Notes: generated from the sequence alone by a model not told the origin. A stretch of 64,000 nucleotides of DNA from Polaromonas sp. (GCF_030689685.1 NZ_JAUYEY010000027.1:121306-185305), one strand, 5' to 3'; shown: positions 1 through 11,500, counted from the first letter of the stretch. Program-made: numbers and translations.

Positions 1-248
1 CTGCTGACGCCTTTGTTGGCTACCAGGGATTCGAGGGCATGCAGCCAGTGTTCGTAATAGGTGTCGCCCCGGTCCGGATCACCATCGCGCTGCGCACGGG
101 CGATCTGCGCGGTCAGGGCGTCGGCCCATTCCTGCCAGGTGAAAATGCCACGCTCATGAAGCATCAATACCATGGCAAACGCCTGCGCTTCCCACGGCTC
201 CCCAAAGACGGCGGCGCCATCGTTGATTGCCGCGGGAATTTCGGTCAC
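1..248 (-). CDS. Nitrile hydratase accessory protein (partial, 3' end outside window)
   Basis: This is the accessory/activator protein for cobalt-type nitrile hydratase, thought to help metal insertion into the alpha subunit. I read it on the minus strand from a GTG at 248-246; the frame stays open to the window edge, giving about 82 residues. The sequence includes GEPWEAQAFAM, HERGIFTWQEWA and YYEHWLHALE, which resemble the N-terminal part of the beta subunit, as is known for this family. Its start overlaps the beta-subunit stop by 4 bp (GTGA), so translation is probably coupled. It is too short to have been listed by a 60-residue ATG scan. The rest lies to the left of the window. Confidence 0.8.
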   Translation of the reverse strand, partial: MTEIPAAINDGAAVFGEPWEAQAFAMVLMLHERGIFTWQEWADALTAQIARAQRDGDPDRGDTYYEHWLHALESLVANKGVS

Positions 249-904
249 AGTGCTTCCAGGTAAGGCTCAAATGCGTCGATGCAGACCTGCACGCCAGGCG
301 AACCGGCATCCCCCCACAGCTCAACCCCGTCAAAGGCCACAGCATAGAGCCACTGTGGCTGCTCGCCCAGTCCCTGCGCGTGCGCGTCTGCAAACACGTG
401 CACACCGCGAATTTGCTCAACCACACCTTCTTTGCCAAGAGCATACGCGGGTAACCGGGTGTGATGATCAGCCTGCAGTTTGCGAACCCGGACTTTCTGG
501 CCCTGTGCATATCGACCGGGCTCGACAGGCGAGCGTTCGGTCGAAGCGCCTCGCGCCAGCGCTGCATGGACATCGGCCCCTTTTAGAACGCGTGGCAAGG
601 CTGGCGATGCCTGCAACATCCGCTCGGCGCTGACTTCCTCGGGCGTCACCAGGCCCCGCTTTTCTAGCATGTTTTGCAGGGCAAAAAGCCAGATTTCGTA
701 GTAGCTGAGTTCACGGTAGTCAGGCAGCGTCTCACGCGCGGCCCGCATCATGTCCAGGTTCCAGGCGCCGGTTGCGCCCATGGCGACGGTCAGTGCCAGT
801 GCGCGTGGTTCCCACGACGCGTGGAACAATTCGCCTTCGGGTTCAAGCGTGACCGGGCCGAAACCCGGCAAGCCACCCAGATCAGCATGCGTCGTGTAAG
901 TCAC
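245..904 (-). CDS. nthB: Nitrile hydratase beta subunit
   Basis: Beta subunit of nitrile hydratase, which hydrates nitriles to amides in the cytoplasm. The 219-residue protein begins with the GGLPGFGPV segment, has the family's helical N-terminal half ([18 protein letters not shown]) and a C-terminal SH3-like barrel ([21 protein letters not shown]). The length is normal. The start overlaps the alpha-subunit stop by 4 bp and the stop overlaps the accessory gene by 4 bp, so the three genes form a tight operon in the order alpha, beta, accessory. Confidence 0.93.
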   Translation of the reverse strand: MTYTTHADLGGLPGFGPVTLEPEGELFHASWEPRALALTVAMGATGAWNLDMMRAARETLPDYRELSYYEIWLFALQNMLEKRGLVTPEEVSAERMLQASPALPRVLKGADVHAALARGASTERSPVEPGRYAQGQKVRVRKLQADHHTRLPAYALGKEGVVEQIRGVHVFADAHAQGLGEQPQWLYAVAFDGVELWGDAGSPGVQVCIDAFEPYLEAL

Positions 905-1518
905 GACAGGCCTGACCCAGGGCGCAGTGCCAGCCCGGTTCCAATCATTGAATCCCGCGTGACGAGGCGGGCAAGTGCGTCTTCATCAAACCCCTCGCTG
1001 CCCTCAGGGCGACGCGGAAGAACGAGATAACGAACCTCCGCGGTCGAGTCCCAGACCCGGATCTCCATCGCTTCCGGCAGGGCGACCCCGAATTCCGCCA
1101 ATACGCCGCGCGGGTCCTTGACGACCCGCGAACGGTACGGCGCACTCTTGTACCAGGTGGGCGGCAATCCCAGTACCGGCCAGGGATAGCAGCTGCACAG
1201 CGTACAGACCACCATGTTATGGCGCTCGGGGGTGTTCTCCACTACAACCATGTGTTCACCCTGGCGTCCCTGGTAGCCCAGCGAGGCAATCGCCGCCGTG
1301 GCATCGGTGAACAGCCATTCCCGGTAGGCTGGATCAGACCAGGCGCGCGCCACAACCCGCGCCCCATTGCGCGGGCCGACTCGGGTCTGATAGGTATCAA
1401 TAATTGCATCCAGTGCGGCGGGATCGATGTACCCCTTTTGCGTCAGCACGGTTTCCAGTGCTCGCACGCGCAAATCCATTTCACCCAACTCGCTGTGATC
1501 GTGATCTGTTGAACTCAT
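901..1518 (-). CDS. nthA: Nitrile hydratase alpha subunit, cobalt type
   Basis: Catalytic metal-binding subunit of nitrile hydratase (205 residues). The metal claw is visible as VVCTLCSC at about residues 103-110. Thr after the first Cys is the signature of cobalt enzymes; iron enzymes have Ser there. In the family, the last two cysteines of the motif are oxidised to sulfinic and sulfenic acids. The motif is followed by [15 protein letters not shown], also conserved. It is first in the operon with the beta and accessory genes. The 285-bp upstream region has no obvious operator and no amidase gene is in view, so the physiological substrate cannot be told. Confidence 0.94.
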   Translation of the reverse strand: MSSTDHDHSELGEMDLRVRALETVLTQKGYIDPAALDAIIDTYQTRVGPRNGARVVARAWSDPAYREWLFTDATAAIASLGYQGRQGEHMVVVENTPERHNMVVCTLCSCYPWPVLGLPPTWYKSAPYRSRVVKDPRGVLAEFGVALPEAMEIRVWDSTAEVRYLVLPRRPEGSEGFDEDALARLVTRDSMIGTGLALRPGSGLS

Positions 1519-1803
1519 CTGCCAATCTTACGGCAATCACACTTTTCAAGCGATTCGCATGCACAGCTCATGAAGTCGGCAGGGGCGTCAAGAAATTTTT
1601 CCGTTTTGCATCATTAGCGGGCATTCGGCGACACACCGTTAACTGCCTGAAATCGCCCGACAGCTCCCATTCCATCTCAACCCTTGATTTCAAACAAAAT
1701 CGGCCTCCAGCCCATTTGAAACGAGCGCAGCATGTTATTAAATCAATATCAGATTCAGAGCCGCTCCGGCTTCTGAAAGCCGGCGGGGCAGTTCAACGCC
1801 CCC
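1519..1803. other. Intergenic region between nthA and the TauE/SafE gene
   Basis: A 285-bp non-coding stretch. It should hold the nthA promoter on the minus strand. It carries a partial copy of the dispersed repeat (family A) at 1696-1743. A short stem of CCGGCTT/AAGCCGG type lies at about 1768-1785 at the 3' side of the permease gene, without a clear U-tract. No gene or gene remnant seen. Confidence 0.5.
1696..1743 (+). repeat. Dispersed repeat family A, partial copy
   Basis: Contains AAAATCGGCCTCCAGCCCAT; the right-hand block is degraded (GTTATTAAATCAA). Confidence 0.6.
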
Positions 1804-2559
1804 TCAGGCGGAGCGTTGCAACAAACCCGGCACTGACGAGACGAGCAAGGCGACGCCGGTGCCTGTCAGCAGGCTCAGCACAATTTTTCGGAAAGTCGCT
1901 TCGCTGATGCCGATATAAAGCCGCGCCCCCAGCAGCGAGGGGATCAGCATGGCAGGGGCCACAATCGCCAGAAAAGGCAGGGTGGCGCGGCTGATGATGC
2001 CGGTGGCGATGTAGCTGCCAAAGGTGACCAGCAACATCGACAAATTGAAGTTTTGCACGATGGTGCGCTGAGCGTCTTTGTCCATCCCGCGCAGCGTGCA
2101 CCAGAGTGTGGGCAACACGCCGGTAAAACCGCCCAGTGCACCCATCACGCCGCCGCCTGCACCGATCAGCGCGTCGGCGATGCGCCCGCCGCGGGTGATG
2201 CGCGGCAGTTGTGCACCGAACAGCATCGCCGGGCACCAGACGGCCAGCAGGGCGCCCAGAAAAGCCTTGAACACCTGCACGTCCACCTGCGGCAGCAGCA
2301 GCATGCCCAGCGGAATGCCTATCAGGCCTCCCACCACAAACGGTGCCAATGTCTTGAGGTCAAAGCCGCGCCGCACAGTCACGGCTGCAATGATTTGCCC
2401 GGTCAGGGCGCCAAACACCGCCATGGCCGCTGCCAGGCGCGGGTCAATCGTCCAGGCCCAGAAGGACATGGCCACCAGGCCGAAACCAAAACCCGACAGG
2501 CCCTGAACAAAGCCCGCAGCGATGGCACCGGCAATGATGACCAGCGTCTGGGTCTCCAT
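1804..2559 (-). CDS. TauE/SafE-family membrane permease
   Basis: A 251-residue polytopic membrane protein of the TauE/SafE (DUF81) sulfite/sulfoacetate exporter family. The N-terminal repeat motif GFVQGLSGFGFGL and the second half-repeat GGVMGALGGFTGVLPTL are typical, and about eight hydrophobic segments span the protein. It starts only 11 bp after the gcvP stop on the same strand, so it is probably transcribed from the glycine-riboswitch promoter. Members of this family move small organic or sulfur anions; the substrate cannot be read from sequence. The genomic link suggests one connected with glycine or one-carbon metabolism (inference). Confidence 0.85.
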   Translation of the reverse strand: METQTLVIIAGAIAAGFVQGLSGFGFGLVAMSFWAWTIDPRLAAAMAVFGALTGQIIAAVTVRRGFDLKTLAPFVVGGLIGIPLGMLLLPQVDVQVFKAFLGALLAVWCPAMLFGAQLPRITRGGRIADALIGAGGGVMGALGGFTGVLPTLWCTLRGMDKDAQRTIVQNFNLSMLLVTFGSYIATGIISRATLPFLAIVAPAMLIPSLLGARLYIGISEATFRKIVLSLLTGTGVALLVSSVPGLLQRSA

Positions 2560-2570
2560 GCCTCAGTGGC

Positions 2571-5543
<2,973 letters not shown>

Positions 5544-5699
5544 GGTTTGGAGTCCTAATAGATTGCTGGTTTTAGCCCCCTCTCCCCCTGGGAGAGGGTA
5601 GGGGTGAGGGAGCACGTTCAATCAACCTGCCGTTATATTTTGACGCTCGCTAGCCCTCACCCCAGCCCTCTCCCAGAGGGAGAGGGAGCTAGACAAATT
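5544..5699. repeat. Inverted pair of REP-like repeats between gcvH and gcvP
   Basis: Two copies of a GC-rich element of the CCCTCTCCC / GGGAGAGGG type lie at about 5574-5611 and 5653-5690 in opposite orientation. Each copy can fold by itself and the two can pair with each other over about 35 nt. They fill most of the gcvH-gcvP spacer. Similar elements are scattered in many beta- and gammaproteobacteria (established). Here they would sit in the gcv transcript just before the gcvP ribosome-binding site. Confidence 0.8.
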
Positions 5700-6068
5700 T
5701 CAGGCGTTGGCAGAAAACTTGGCGTAACGGGTCTCGTCCATCAAGGCATCAAGCTGGCCCTTGTCGGCAAGCCTGACTTTGAAGAACCAGCCGGCGCCCA
5801 GCGGGTCGGTGTTGGCCAGGGCGGGGTCGTCGCGCAGGGCTTCGTTAACTTCGGTGATCTCGCCGCTGACCGGCATGTAAACGTCGGCGGCGGCCTTGAC
5901 CGACTCCACCACGCCGGCCACTTCTTTTTGCGCGAAGTTGCCGCCGACGGATGGCAAATCGACAAACACCACATCACCCAGCGCGTCCTGCGCATGGACC
6001 GTGATGCCGACGGTAGCGATGTCACCTTCAACTTTGACCCACTCGTGGTCTTCTGTGTACTTGATCAT
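5700..6068 (-). CDS. gcvH: Glycine cleavage system H-protein
   Basis: Lipoyl carrier that shuttles the aminomethyl group from GcvP to GcvT. The 122-residue protein starts MIKYTEDHEWVKVEGD, the family's usual N-terminus, after an AGAAAG-rich leader. The lipoylated lysine is K58 in VESVKAAADVYMP. The C-terminus GAGWFFKVRL is also typical. An in-frame extension upstream into gcvT is rejected because it overlaps gcvT in another frame and lacks family similarity. It lies between gcvT and gcvP in the operon. Confidence 0.97.
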   Translation of the reverse strand: MIKYTEDHEWVKVEGDIATVGITVHAQDALGDVVFVDLPSVGGNFAQKEVAGVVESVKAAADVYMPVSGEITEVNEALRDDPALANTDPLGAGWFFKVRLADKGQLDALMDETRYAKFSANA

Positions 6069-6096
6069 GGCTTTCTCCAAAAAAAAGAATAAAAAC

Positions 6097-7239
6097 TTAG
6101 CCGCGGAAATACCGGTTGGGAACAAAAGGCATGGCCACCACTTCCATGGGCACAGGTTTGCCACGTACGATAGCGTTGACTTTTGTGCCCAGCGCTGCAT
6201 AAACCGGGTCCACAAAGGCCATGGCGACTGGTTTGTCAATGGTGGGGCCCAGCAAACCGCTGCTGACCTCGCCAATGCGCTGGCCTTCGGCGTTGTGCAG
6301 CTCGGTGTGCTCACGCACAGGCACCCGCTCAAGTGCGATCAGCCCGACCCGCTTGCGCTTCAGCGTTGCGGGGTCGGTTAATTGCGCCAGCACCTTGTCC
6401 GCGCCAGGAAAGCCACCCGCACGTGCCCCGCCTGCGCGCCGTATTTTCTGGATCGCCCAGTTCAAGCTGGCTTCCACCGGCGTGGTGCTGGTGTCCAGGT
6501 CGTTGCCATACAGGCACAAGCCGGCTTCGAGCCGCAGCGAGTTGCGCGCACCCAGACCGACGGGCTTGACTTCGGGCTGCGCGAGCAGGGCACGCGCCAG
6601 CGTATCGGCCTGCTCGGCCGACACGGAAATCTCAAAACCATCTTCGCCGGTGTAGCCGCTGCGGGTGAGAAAGCAGTCGCAACCGGCAACCTTGAAATGC
6701 CCACCGGTCATGAAAACGAGTTTTTCAACGCCGGGTGCCAGCCGCGACAGCGCAGTCACGGCTTGCGGTCCCTGCAGGGCAAGCAGCGCCATCTCAGGCA
6801 TGGGGATGACTTCGCAACGGGCGCTGATTTTCTGCTGGATATGCGCGATGTCGCCAACCTTGCAGGCGCCATTGACGATGATGAAGATGTCGCCGCCATT
6901 GGCAAAATTCCGGTTGAAAAACATCAAGTCGTCGATGATGCCGCCGTCCTCATTGAGCAGCAGCCCGTAGCGCTGCTTGCCGACCGCCAGGCCGATCACA
7001 TCCACCGGGATCAGGGTTTCAAGGGCTGCGGCAGCGTCCGGTCCGACCAGGCGCAACTGGCCCATGTGGGACACGTCGAAAAGACCGGCCGATGTGCGTG
7101 TGTGCTGGTGTTCGGCCATCAGGCCGGCCGGGTACTGGACCGGCATGGCGTACCCCGCAAACGGAACCATGCGCGCACCGAGTTCGAGGTGCAGCGCATG
7201 CAGGGGTGTTTTCAGCAGGAGGGTATCGGTGGCAGACAC
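6097..7239 (-). CDS. gcvT: Aminomethyltransferase, T-protein
   Basis: T-protein of glycine cleavage: releases ammonia and passes the methylene group to tetrahydrofolate. I start at the GTG at 7239-7237 (MSATDTLLLKTPLHALH) because it has a GGAG nine bases upstream. The ATG at 7281 would start inside the end of the riboswitch. Length is then 380 residues, close to the family norm. Visible motifs are VPFAGYAMPVQY, FDVSHMGQ and EDGFEISV. First gene of gcvT-gcvH-gcvP-tauE, under riboswitch control. Confidence 0.95.
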   Translation of the reverse strand: MSATDTLLLKTPLHALHLELGARMVPFAGYAMPVQYPAGLMAEHQHTRTSAGLFDVSHMGQLRLVGPDAAAALETLIPVDVIGLAVGKQRYGLLLNEDGGIIDDLMFFNRNFANGGDIFIIVNGACKVGDIAHIQQKISARCEVIPMPEMALLALQGPQAVTALSRLAPGVEKLVFMTGGHFKVAGCDCFLTRSGYTGEDGFEISVSAEQADTLARALLAQPEVKPVGLGARNSLRLEAGLCLYGNDLDTSTTPVEASLNWAIQKIRRAGGARAGGFPGADKVLAQLTDPATLKRKRVGLIALERVPVREHTELHNAEGQRIGEVSSGLLGPTIDKPVAMAFVDPVYAALGTKVNAIVRGKPVPMEVVAMPFVPNRYFRG

Positions 7240-7284
7240 AGGCGTTCTCCGGGGCAAATAGACAACATGGCCTTCAACCATGGG

Positions 7285-7505
7285 CTACCCCTGCTGTCCG
7301 GTTTACCTGAGAGATTCACCCGGCGATGCGGGCTTGCTCCTTCGGTGGACGACCTTGAAGGCCGCCTCTCTCCAGTAGGGAACGCCGCTCGCCAAATGTT
7401 TGCCGAAGGGCGGTTGCCAGTCCTTTTGCCTGAGCGTTCAGTCCACCATAAGGGGGGGGCATGCGCCTTCGGCGGTTTTCGCGGGGAAAACTCTCTCCTG
7501 ACGGG
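7285..7505 (-). promoter_or_regulatory. Tandem glycine riboswitch upstream of gcvT
   Basis: Read on the minus strand, the leader holds two glycine aptamers. Aptamer 1 (about 7503-7412) has GGAGAGAG, CCGAAGGCGCA and GCTCAGGCAAAAGGACTGG. Aptamer 2 (about 7378-7287) has TGGAGAGAGGC, CACCGAAGGAGCAAG and CTCTCAGGTAAACCGGACAG. These are the conserved cores of the gcvT riboswitch. The gap between the aptamers is about 33-45 nt, longer than the usual short linker. It precedes gcvT directly, so it most likely turns on glycine degradation when glycine is high. Confidence 0.93.
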
Positions 7506-7537
7506 CTTAAGTGTAACGGAAGCGGAAAAAGCGCCCG

Positions 7538-8830
7538 CTACTTGAAGCCCAGCACGCGTGGCAGCCAGGTGCTCAGCGCGGGCATGAATGTCAGCAGCAG
7601 CAGCACCGCGCCATGCGCCCACAGAAAGGGCACCAGCTCGCGGACCAGCGGCCCCATGGGCACCCGTGCCACATTCGAGGTCACGAACAGCAGGCCGCCG
7701 ACCGGCGGGGTGATCATGCCCAGCGTCAGGTTGTAGATGACGATCATCGCGAAGTGGATCGGGTCAATGCCCAGCTTGAGCGCCACCGGCGCCAGGATGG
7801 GCGCGAGCACCATCACGCCGGGCAGTGGTTCGATAAAGATGCCGAACAGCAGCAGGAAGATGTTCACGAAGATCAGGAACATCCAGGGCGACAGGTTCAT
7901 GCTGATGATCCAGTCGGCCATCATCTGCGGCAGGCCCTCGATGGTCAGGATCCACGCGAAAGAAGCCGACATGCCGATGATGATCAGCACCGAGGCGGTC
8001 AACAGCGCCGAGCGCGCCAGGATGTCGGGCAGGGCTTTCCACTCGAGTGTGCGGTAGATGAACTTGCCGCAGATCAGCGCGTAAAAAACCGCAACCACAG
8101 AGGCTTCGGTAGGTGTGAACCAGCCGGCACGCATGCCACCCAGAATGATCACCGGCAGCAGCAGCGCGGGAATGGCCTTCCAGGTGGTGCGCCAGACTTC
8201 GGGCCAGGGTGGCATGCCGCCGTCGCCGCGATAATTGCGCTTTTTCGAGACGTGGAAATTGACCAGGCACATGGCCACGGCAATCAATAACCCGGGGATC
8301 AGGCCCGCCACAAACAGTGCACCCACCGACACGTTGTCAGCTTGCAGCGCGTAAATGATCATGATGATCGAGGGCGGAATGATGGGGCCGACAATCGCTG
8401 TGGCAGCGGTCAATGCGGCGGCGTAGGACCGGTCATAACCGGCCTTGTCCATCATGCGGATCAGCATGGAGCCTGGGCCGGCCGCATCGGCCAGCGCAGA
8501 GCCCGAGATGCCGGAGAAGAAGGTCAGCGACACCACATTGGTGTAGCCCAGCCCGCCGCGCTTGTGGCCGACAAACTGCCCGGCAAACTTCAGCAGCACT
8601 TCTGTCAGCGAGCCGCCGCTCATGAGTTCGGCAGCCAGGATGAAGAAGGGCACGGCCATCAACGGAAAGCTGTCGATGCCGGTGAAGGTTTCCTTGAGCA
8701 GCACAAACAGCGGGAAGTTCTCGGCCAGGATCAGCGTGGCTGCGGTGGCCAGCCCCAGCGCAAATGCCACCGGCACGCCAATGGCCAGGAAAAAACAGGT
8801 CGACACGATGAGGAGCAGGCTGGCGCTCAT
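7538..8830 (-). CDS. dctM: TRAP transporter large permease (DctM)
   Basis: Large membrane subunit of a TRAP dicarboxylate/acid-sugar transporter, driving uptake with an ion gradient. 430 residues with about 11-12 hydrophobic helices. Family motifs visible: GVPVAFALGLA, GGLGYTNVVSLTFFSGISGSA, IIPPSIIMIIY and the C-terminal ITPPVGGLLFV. I start at the ATG 8830-8828, which overlaps the dctQ stop by 4 bp. The in-frame extension upstream runs through dctQ in another frame and is rejected. Last gene of the denD-dctP-dctQ-dctM cluster. Confidence 0.94.
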   Translation of the reverse strand: MSASLLLIVSTCFFLAIGVPVAFALGLATAATLILAENFPLFVLLKETFTGIDSFPLMAVPFFILAAELMSGGSLTEVLLKFAGQFVGHKRGGLGYTNVVSLTFFSGISGSALADAAGPGSMLIRMMDKAGYDRSYAAALTAATAIVGPIIPPSIIMIIYALQADNVSVGALFVAGLIPGLLIAVAMCLVNFHVSKKRNYRGDGGMPPWPEVWRTTWKAIPALLLPVIILGGMRAGWFTPTEASVVAVFYALICGKFIYRTLEWKALPDILARSALLTASVLIIIGMSASFAWILTIEGLPQMMADWIISMNLSPWMFLIFVNIFLLLFGIFIEPLPGVMVLAPILAPVALKLGIDPIHFAMIVIYNLTLGMITPPVGGLLFVTSNVARVPMGPLVRELVPFLWAHGAVLLLLTFMPALSTWLPRVLGFK

Positions 8831-9339
8831 AGCGACGCACTCGCAGTCGCATCGAAATGGGCATCGGACGCGAACCTGCGCTCCAGCACGTAGCCGCGCA
8901 CGATCAGTGCCCAGTGGATCACCAGCAGCAGGCCGCCGACAGGCATCGCCGAATAGATGTAGGCAAACGGGATCTGGGTGGCCGCCGTGAGCTGGAACAT
9001 GGTGCGGCCCATGTAGAGCCAGCCGTACCAGATCATGAAGATGAAGAAGGCAAACAGCAGCGTCGCCACCAACATGCGCAGGGCCACGGCGGCCTTGCGC
9101 GGCAGCGCGTCCTGCAGGTTCTCGACGGCGATGTGGCCGCCGTATCGCAGCACCGGCCCGGCGCCCAGGAAGGTCAGCCAGATCATCATGTGGCGGGAGA
9201 CTTCTTCCGCCCATTCGATCGACTGGCTGGTGAGGTAACGCAGGGCCACGTTCGTGAAGATGATGAGGGCCATGGCGGCCAGCAGCAGGATCAGTGCCCA
9301 GCGGTTGGCGCCGAGAAAATAATGTTCAAAGGTTTTCAC
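8827..9339 (-). CDS. dctQ: TRAP transporter small permease (DctQ)
   Basis: Small four-helix membrane subunit of the same TRAP transporter (170 residues). The IEWAEEVSRHMMIWLTFLGA segment is the family signature, and hydrophobic stretches lie near residues 13-33, 47-67, 85-107 and 127-147. It lies 92 bp after dctP and overlaps dctM by 4 bp. A strong intercistronic hairpin lies between dctP and dctQ. Confidence 0.92.
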   Translation of the reverse strand: MKTFEHYFLGANRWALILLLAAMALIIFTNVALRYLTSQSIEWAEEVSRHMMIWLTFLGAGPVLRYGGHIAVENLQDALPRKAAVALRMLVATLLFAFFIFMIWYGWLYMGRTMFQLTAATQIPFAYIYSAMPVGGLLLVIHWALIVRGYVLERRFASDAHFDATASASL

Positions 9340-9389
9340 TGTTATTTTTTGATTTTTGTGCCGCGCCGCAGCGACTCATTCCCAAAGAA

Positions 9390-9419
9390 ATGCCGCCCGG
9401 TTGTCACACCGGGCGGCAT
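9390..9419 (-). other. Intercistronic hairpin between dctP and dctQ
   Basis: A near-perfect 30-nt inverted repeat, ATGCCGCCCGG / CCGGGCGGCAT, lies in the dctP-dctQ spacer. No U-tract follows on the minus strand. Such hairpins commonly protect the 3' end of the upstream binding-protein message so that more binding protein than permease is made (family knowledge; inference here). Confidence 0.65.
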
Positions 9420-9431
9420 ATTCATGACGTT

Positions 9432-10418
9432 TTAGCGGACGTCCTGGATCTTCTTGATGTTCTCTGCACCAAACTCCTTGGCGTAACTGGCGTAGGCGGG
9501 TGTCAGGGCCTCGCGGAAGGCCGCGCCGTCGACTGCTTTAACCACCGTCATGCCATCTTTTTCAAGTTGGGCAATGCCGGTGTTTTCATCGTCGTTGACC
9601 TTCTTGCGCTGTGCTGCACCGGCTTTTTTGGCCGCGTCGGTGAATACTTTTTTGTCAGCATCCGTCAGCTTGGTCCAGGTCCGGGGCGACATCAGCAGCA
9701 ACGCCGGTGAATAGACGTGACCAGTGAGGGACAGGTGCTTTTGGACCTGGGCAAACTTGGACGCCAGGATGACGGGAATGGGGTTCTCCTGGCCGTCAAC
9801 CGTGCCCTGTTGCAAGGCGCCGAACAGTTCGGGGAACGCCATGGGTGTCGGCAGAATGCCGAAGGTGCGGTAGCCATCCATGTGCACCTTGTTTTCCATG
9901 GTGCGCATTTTCAGTCCGGCCGCATCGGCGGGCTTCACGATGGGCCGTTTGTTGTTGGTCATGTGACGAAAGCCGTTTTCTGTCCAGCCCAGAGCAATGA
10001 TGCCCTTGCTCGGGAACTTGCCCAGAATGTCCTGGCCAATCGGGCCGTCCATAACCTTGCGGGCATGGTCATAGTCGCGGAACAAAAACGGAATGTCGAC
10101 AATCTTGACTTCTGGCACAAAGTTGCCGATCGGGCCGGTGGAGGTGTTCACGATGTCCAGTGTGCCGAGTTGAACGGCTTCCGTCATCTCGCGCTCGCCA
10201 CCCAGCGCGGAGCTTGGGAACTGCTGGCATTTGTAGCGGTTTTGTGTGCCTTTTTCAATCTCGTCGCAAAAGACGGTTGAGCCGACACCGTAATGCGACT
10301 CCTTGGTCGTGGCGTAGCCGATTTTCACGATGGTTTGGGCGGCAGCACCTGCTGTCAGGCCCAATGCCAGCGTCATGCCCAGGGCCAGTCGCGACAGCGT
10401 GGGTTTGAAAAATGTCAT
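9432..10418 (-). CDS. dctP: TRAP transporter substrate-binding protein (DctP)
   Basis: Periplasmic solute receptor of the TRAP transporter, 328 residues. I start at ATG 10418, with GGAGACA directly upstream, giving a clean Sec signal peptide (LGMTLALGLTAGAAAQ) cleaved near residue 26. Family motifs: GAADR-like ARG region AAGLKMRTMEN, FGALQQGTVDGQENP. The conserved Arg in LKMRT should bind a substrate carboxylate. The neighbouring erythronate dehydrogenase points to a four-carbon sugar acid as cargo (inference). Confidence 0.92.
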   Translation of the reverse strand: MTFFKPTLSRLALGMTLALGLTAGAAAQTIVKIGYATTKESHYGVGSTVFCDEIEKGTQNRYKCQQFPSSALGGEREMTEAVQLGTLDIVNTSTGPIGNFVPEVKIVDIPFLFRDYDHARKVMDGPIGQDILGKFPSKGIIALGWTENGFRHMTNNKRPIVKPADAAGLKMRTMENKVHMDGYRTFGILPTPMAFPELFGALQQGTVDGQENPIPVILASKFAQVQKHLSLTGHVYSPALLLMSPRTWTKLTDADKKVFTDAAKKAGAAQRKKVNDDENTGIAQLEKDGMTVVKAVDGAAFREALTPAYASYAKEFGAENIKKIQDVR

Positions 10419-10477
10419 GGATGTCTCCTCAGTGGATGGGGGGTGGGTGTGAAAAGTTGTCATACAACTTCTGATTT

Positions 10478-11500
10478 TCACCGCAGCGGCTGTGCCACCG
10501 CATAGGGGTTTTCGCTGAGGTAGGCGCGAATGATGTCGTCAAAATTTTGCTCCGGCAGCAGACCCAGCGCGGCGGCTCGCTCGGCGTGGATATGGGCGGG
10601 CCAACTGGTCACAATGTTGGCGATCACCGTATCGGGCACCCAGTCGATCAACGCGGCTACCTCCGGGCCGGCCACGCGGGCCAACGCGGCTGCCATCTCG
10701 CCAGCGGTGGTTTTGAGTGCCGGCAGGTTGATGGCGGTGCGCGCGCCCCATTGCGCATCGCTGGCCTCGGCGGCGCGAATCAGGCCGTCTATGGTGTGGC
10801 CCGGCGAAGACAGCGCCACCGGCGTTGCCGGCGCGACCGGACAGACGGCGCGCACGCCGGCCAGCGGTTCGCGGATCATGCCGCTGAGAAAACTGGACGC
10901 AGCGCCATTGGGTTTGCCAGGGCGCACGCTGACGGTCATCAGCCGCACGTTGCGGCCGTGGACAAAACCCTTGCGCGCATAGTCGGCCACCAGTTGCTCG
11001 CCGATGAACTTCTGGATGCCGTAGCTGTTTTGCGGCGTCGGCAGGGTGGTGTCCGTGATCACCTCGGGTAGTGGCTGCTCTGGGGAGTTGCCGAAGACGG
11101 CGAGCGAGCTGGCAAAAACCAGGGTCGGCTTGATCTTGAGCGCGCGGCAGGCCTGCAGCAGCGCGCGCGTGGCGTCCAGGTTGCTGCGCATACCGAGGTC
11201 GAAGTCGGCCTCACATTCGCCGCTGACCGCAGCCGCCAGATGAAAAATCAAGGACGTTCCTTCGGCCACCACGGGCGCTGCCGTGTTGTCCGGCTCCAGC
11301 AGCGCGTTCAGATCACCTTCCATGGCGTGCACCCGGCTGTCGGCCGCCAGGTCTGCCGGTGGCGCTGCGCGGTCCACCAGCGTGATGCGGGTGATGGCCT
11401 GCGCCGGACTGCCGGCCAGCGACAGCGTCTTGTTTTGAAGCAGTTCACGGGCCAGGCGTACGCCCAAAAATCCGGCGCCGCCGGTGATGACGATATTCAT
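10478..11500 (-). CDS. denD: D-erythronate dehydrogenase-like NAD-dependent epimerase/dehydratase-family protein
   Basis: An extended short-chain dehydrogenase (340 residues) with the NAD-binding GGAGFLG motif at residues 7-13 and a YGIQK active-site pair (Tyr-x-x-x-Lys). Sequence style and the VRPGKPNGAASSFLSGMIREPL segment match D-erythronate dehydrogenase (DenD), which oxidises D-erythronate at C2. I start at ATG 11500 (MNIVITGG). In characterised clusters DenD works with an isomerase, a DUF1537 kinase and an aldolase-like decarboxylase; none of these is next to it here. It lies 59 bp before dctP on the same strand. Confidence 0.75.
   Translation of the reverse strand: MNIVITGGAGFLGVRLARELLQNKTLSLAGSPAQAITRITLVDRAAPPADLAADSRVHAMEGDLNALLEPDNTAAPVVAEGTSLIFHLAAAVSGECEADFDLGMRSNLDATRALLQACRALKIKPTLVFASSLAVFGNSPEQPLPEVITDTTLPTPQNSYGIQKFIGEQLVADYARKGFVHGRNVRLMTVSVRPGKPNGAASSFLSGMIREPLAGVRAVCPVAPATPVALSSPGHTIDGLIRAAEASDAQWGARTAINLPALKTTAGEMAAALARVAGPEVAALIDWVPDTVIANIVTSWPAHIHAERAAALGLLPEQNFDDIIRAYLSENPYAVAQPLR

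Noticed and set aside
5544..5621. 26-codon N-terminal extension of gcvP
   Set aside because: Encoded by an intergenic REP-like repeat; no family similarity.
7240..7281. Upstream ATG start of gcvT
   Set aside because: It lies at the end of the glycine riboswitch, and the GTG at 7239 has the proper ribosome-binding site.
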